The notes below the pieces were generated by a model, which did no database searches, was not told the origin of the DNA, and worked only from the letters and a program-made list of their open reading frames with translations. A stretch of DNA of 64,000 bases from Fibrobacter sp. UBA4309 (GTDB taxonomy: Bacteria; Fibrobacterota; Fibrobacteria; Fibrobacterales; Fibrobacteraceae): positions 52,010 to 116,009 of the forward strand of contig NZ_DGUN01000074.1 of NCBI RefSeq assembly GCF_002395745.1. The letters run 5' to 3'. Of this stretch, positions 61,555 to 64,000 are shown in pieces. A program made the position numbers and the translations under genes. The stretch's first letter is position 1, and every line of letters starts with the position of its first letter.

Positions 61555-61591
61555 CCCCCTCTCGCCGTAGATTTTACTACGGCTTCGGGGG
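61555..61591. other. Large non-terminator hairpin downstream of pilC
   Basis: CCCCC-TCTC-GCCGTAG-ATTTTA-CTACGGC-TTC-GGGGG folds into two stacked stems with a small internal loop. No U tract follows, so it may be a repeat or an RNA-stabilising end rather than a terminator. The gap up to 61712 holds no coding frame that I can support. Confidence 0.5.
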
Positions 61592-61712
61592 TCGTGGCCT
61601 CGTCTTACTTGTTTCTTATCCCTTGCTAAAATAGTACGCTACGCGGAGTTGGTTCCTTCTCTCGCTAGGCTTTAGACGAAATCTCGGTTCTATTGAATTT
61701 TTGATGTTAAAG

Positions 61713-61735
61713 ACGGGCTTTGGTCCGTTTTTTTT
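61713..61735 (+). terminator. Terminator after pilC
   Basis: ACGGG-CTTTGG-TCCGT (one G-T pair) followed by eight T. It lies 180 bases after the pilC stop. Confidence 0.6.
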
Positions 61736-61751
61736 GCTTATGGATGGAAGA

Positions 61752-62483
61752 TTAGGCGCCGAGAATCTTTTTCGCGTTTGCAATCCGTTCCGGTGACGGC
61801 GACTTCACGTCTTTCAGCGCGTAGTCGATGCCTAGTTCCTGGTATTTGGCGAGTGCCAGCGCATGGTAGGGGAGGACTTCCACTTTCTCCACGTTGTGGA
61901 GCGTCGCGATAAATTCGCGGGTCTTTGCAAGGTATTCGTCGTTGTCGCTGATTCCGGGAACCAGAACGTGGCGAATCCAGATGGGCTTGCCGATTTCGTC
62001 CAGGTAGCGGAACATGTCGATGATGTTCTCGTTCCCGTGGCCGGTGAGTTTCTTGTGCTCCGCGGGGTCGATGTGCTTGATGTCGACAAGCAACAAGTCT
62101 GTCACGTCCATGAGCCGCTTGAACTTGCCGAAATACGGATCGTTACGAACAAAGTTTACGCCCGACGTGTCGATGCAGGTGTTCACGCCGTTCTGTTTCG
62201 CCAGTTCAAAAAGCTCTATCAAGAAATCTATCTGGGCGAGCGGTTCTCCGCCGCTGACGGTGATACCTCCGTCTTTACCCCAGTAGGGCTTGTAACGCAG
62301 CGCCATCTTGATGGCCTCTTGCGCGGTCATCTCGCTGCTTGTGCTGTCGTTGAAATTCCATGTTTCGGGATTGTGGCAGAAGAGGCAGCGCATCGGGCAG
62401 CCTTGCACAAAGAAAACGAAACGGATTCCGGGTCCGTCCACAGAGCCGAAGGTTTCACACTTGTTGATACGTCCCGTAGTCAT
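61752..62483 (-). CDS. pflA: Pyruvate formate-lyase activating enzyme
   Basis: 243 residues, a radical-SAM enzyme. QGCPMRCLFCHNP holds the CxxxCxxC cluster motif (Cys29, 33, 36), GGITVSGGEPLAQ is the SAM-binding Gly motif, and WIRHVLVPGISDNDE is near the end. It makes the glycyl radical on PflB under anaerobic conditions. TATCTT lies six bases before ATG 62483. It is transcribed separately from pflB, as the GH16 gene lies between them on the other strand. Confidence 0.95.
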   Translation of the reverse strand: MTTGRINKCETFGSVDGPGIRFVFFVQGCPMRCLFCHNPETWNFNDSTSSEMTAQEAIKMALRYKPYWGKDGGITVSGGEPLAQIDFLIELFELAKQNGVNTCIDTSGVNFVRNDPYFGKFKRLMDVTDLLLVDIKHIDPAEHKKLTGHGNENIIDMFRYLDEIGKPIWIRHVLVPGISDNDEYLAKTREFIATLHNVEKVEVLPYHALALAKYQELGIDYALKDVKSPSPERIANAKKILGA

Positions 62484-62489
62484 GCGTTA

Positions 62490-62495
62490 AAGATA
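62490..62495 (-). promoter_or_regulatory. TATCTT box six bases before pflA
   Basis: TATCTT-TAACGC-ATG on the minus strand. A dedicated promoter is needed because pflB is not in the same transcript. Confidence 0.5.
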
Positions 62496-62649
62496 CAATA
62501 AAGAAGCACGACCGCAAAGTGTGACGGGGAAAACACTTTGAAAAAGATATTGGTACACTTAATACAGTTGTTTCAGTTTGAATGCCTAAAGGAATTGTAA
62601 TGCGTTTTTGCGATGAGTAATTTTGAAAACGTAATAAGAGAGGTATACT

Positions 62650-63588
62650 ATGAAAACCAAATACATGCTCCCTACGGCGCTCGCCTTCGTTGCGGCGATT
62701 GCAATCGGTTGCTCGGACGATTCCACTGCTACCGCACCGGAAGAACAGGCCGAAGTGCCTGCATCCTCTGCCACTATTGAACCGGCTTCTTCCGAAACCA
62801 TCATCCAGTCTTCCGAAACTATCGTGCTGTCGTCTTCGTCGGCGGGACCTGTCTCCTATGCCTATTATGGTGCGGAGCTGACTGGCCGTGACCAGTTTAC
62901 CTACGGCCGTTTCGAAGCCCGTATGAAGATGCTTTCCATTCCGGGTTCCGTGAGCTCCATGTTCCTCTACTACGATCCGTCTTACCTGTTGGGTAAGCAG
63001 CCCTGGAACGAAATCGATATCGAGGTGCTGGGCACGACGGATACGAGCTGGCAGGCCAACCTTATCACGCGCTATCCGAACGACACCCTGGAAAACGGCA
63101 CGGTGAAAAAGAATACGAAGGTCACTTCCGAAAGCAAGCATCCCTTCGGATTCGGGGCAACGGAAGACTTCCACCTGTTCACGCTTGTGTGGACCCCGGA
63201 ATATATTTCCTGGGAAATCGACAGCGTCGAAATCCGTCGCGACACCCTGGGTATGGCAAAGGGCCAGGTGGAGTTCATGACGCAGCAGCAGTCCCTGCGC
63301 TTCAATGTATGGGCTTCCAAGAGCCAGGCCTGGGTGGGCAAGTTCACGGGTGACGAACTCGCCGACGGTCCGAAAATCCAGTATATCGACTATGTGCGCG
63401 TCTACAAGTATGACGAGGCGACCAAGAGCTTCACGCTCGATTGGCAGGACGACTTTGACGGAGACGACCTTAATGACGACCACTGGTCCAGGGGTGCCTG
63501 GGAAATGGAAAAGGTCATGTTGCGTCACGAAAACCTCATTGTCAAGGACGGCATGGCTCAACTGATGCTTTCTCGCGAAGTGGAATAG
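62650..63588 (+). CDS. GH16 beta-glucanase lipoprotein, circularly permuted
   Basis: 312 residues; lipoprotein signal ends AIGC (Cys21), then a Ser/Glu linker to ~65. The catalytic motif EIDIEVLG (Glu121, Asp123, Glu125) follows YGRFEARMKM and SVSSMFLYYDP. LRFNVWASKSQAWVGKF and IQYIDYVRVYKY come next. The last ~45 residues (FTLDWQDDFDGDDLNDDHW, then LIVKDGMAQLMLSR) correspond to the N-terminal strands of ordinary GH16 enzymes. This order is that of the permuted F. succinogenes 1,3-1,4-beta-glucanase. Cleavage of mixed-linkage glucan is expected. Surface anchoring and no C-terminal Ser-rich tail are differences from the secreted enzyme. AGAGG precedes the ATG. Confidence 0.92.
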   Translation: MKTKYMLPTALAFVAAIAIGCSDDSTATAPEEQAEVPASSATIEPASSETIIQSSETIVLSSSSAGPVSYAYYGAELTGRDQFTYGRFEARMKMLSIPGSVSSMFLYYDPSYLLGKQPWNEIDIEVLGTTDTSWQANLITRYPNDTLENGTVKKNTKVTSESKHPFGFGATEDFHLFTLVWTPEYISWEIDSVEIRRDTLGMAKGQVEFMTQQQSLRFNVWASKSQAWVGKFTGDELADGPKIQYIDYVRVYKYDEATKSFTLDWQDDFDGDDLNDDHWSRGAWEMEKVMLRHENLIVKDGMAQLMLSREVE

Positions 63589-63631
63589 ACTGAGTGATTA
63601 TAGGATAAATCCAGCCTGTTTCGCTTACACA

Positions 63632-63659
63632 AGAAGCCCCGGATAACTCCGGGGCTTCT
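63632..63659. terminator. Hairpin between GH16 and pflB
   Basis: Perfect 11-base-pair stem AGAAGCCCCGG / CCGGGGCTTCT with an ATAACT loop. The T tract is weak on both sides, yet the position between convergent genes fits a bidirectional stop. Confidence 0.7.
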
Positions 63660-63690
63660 AAATTGTTTGCACTGAAATTCGGGCGGTCTA

Positions 63691-64000
63691 TTACAGCACG
63701 CCGTGGCAGGTTCTGCTGATGACGTCGTCCTGCTGTTCCTTCGTGAGCGAGAGGAACTTGACGGCGTAGCCGGAAACGCGGATGGTGAAGTTCGCGTATT
63801 CGGGCTTTTCGGGGTGGGCCTGCGCGTCGAGCAGCTTTTCCACGCCGAACACGTTCACGTTCAGGTGGTGGGCGCCTTGGGCGAAGTAGCCGTCCATCAC
63901 GGTCACAAGTTTCTGGGAACGTTCCTCGTCGCTGTGGCCGAGGGCGTTCGGGCTAATCGTCTGCGTGTTGCTGATGCCGTCGAGCGCGTATTCGTACGGG
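63691..64000 (-). CDS. pflB: Pyruvate formate-lyase, C-terminal part (5' end beyond window)
   Basis: The last ~102 residues of PflB. Near the end, IRVSGYAVKFLSLTKEQQDDVISRT contains the glycyl-radical site (SGYA), and GAHHLNVNVFGVEKLLDAQ is the strongly conserved region before it. The ATG at 63906 is an internal Met, not the start, because YEYALDGISNTQTISPN continues in frame to the window edge. With PflA it turns pyruvate and CoA into acetyl-CoA and formate. Confidence 0.95.
   Translation of the reverse strand, partial: PYEYALDGISNTQTISPNALGHSDEERSQKLVTVMDGYFAQGAHHLNVNVFGVEKLLDAQAHPEKPEYANFTIRVSGYAVKFLSLTKEQQDDVISRTCHGVL

Noticed and set aside
61531..61751. Possible tRNA or small RNA gene after pilC
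   Set aside because: No cloverleaf or known RNA fold could be drawn; only the hairpin and terminator are supported.

Overview
The window reads as a piece of a Fibrobacter chromosome (Fibrobacter succinogenes or a close relative). The evidence is lineage-typical: three FISUMP-type lipoproteins or secreted proteins (the TIGR02145 'Fibrobacter succinogenes major paralogous' domain), two TIGR02147-type proteins, one TIGR02171-type lipoprotein, many Ser-rich lipoproteins, and a GH16 beta-glucanase whose domain order is circularly permuted, as in the well-known F. succinogenes 1,3-1,4-beta-glucanase. All identifications come from reading motifs and layout; no database search was run.

Layout. 1-511: 5' part of a secreted protein with a CBM3-like domain and a GGETDPEL repeat (minus). 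730-3475: BASS-family transporter, cupin and phosphohexomutase (plus). 3533-12405: recC-recB-recD plus a 54-residue ORF (minus). 12444-17336: a zinc-ribbon protein, a HEAGH putative peptidase, a double-psi-barrel-like lipoprotein, a nitroreductase, argA and an FKBP lipoprotein (minus). 17687-18866: a small membrane protein and folD (plus). 19029-21392: a MacB-like ABC exporter pair and a small exported protein (minus). 21565-27033: an OmpA/thrombospondin-3 protein, a nucleotide-sugar epimerase, GtrA and an acetate/succinate CoA-transferase. 27110-31020: two tandem histidine-phosphatase lipoproteins. 31102-33529: three subunits of a sodium-pumping biotin-dependent decarboxylase. 33618-39111: a giant GLUG/InlB-repeat surface protein and a secreted beta-helix protein. 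39325-45642: two successive [TIGR02147 protein + FISUMP lipoprotein] pairs. 45700-51928: tRNA-His, a zinc-finger protein, an MBL-fold lipoprotein, an acyl-ACP thioesterase, aroA, a PBP4-DUF1460 fusion and a small hypothetical. 51948-64000: a TIGR02171 lipoprotein, sufS, a FISUMP protein, epmA, a thioredoxin-like protein, pilT-pilC, pflA, the GH16 enzyme and the 3' end of pflB.

How the genes fit together. The CoA-transferase, the decarboxylase subunits and pflAB fit a strict fermenter making succinate, acetate, formate and possibly propionate. GH16, the CBM-like protein, the barrel-like lipoprotein and the many surface lipoproteins fit plant-fibre attachment and degradation. Four lipoproteins (27110, 29455, 40183, 43000) share one N-terminal stalk but end in two different heads, histidine phosphatase or FISUMP. 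Two of the four follow a TIGR02147 gene closely enough to be cotranscribed, and the two loci share operator-like DNA.

A second pattern is promoter architecture. At least twelve start codons on both strands lie only 6-8 bases after a TAtaTTt-like hexamer. This resembles the Bacteroidetes -7 box placed so that transcription would begin at or next to the start codon, and it predicts widespread leaderless mRNAs.
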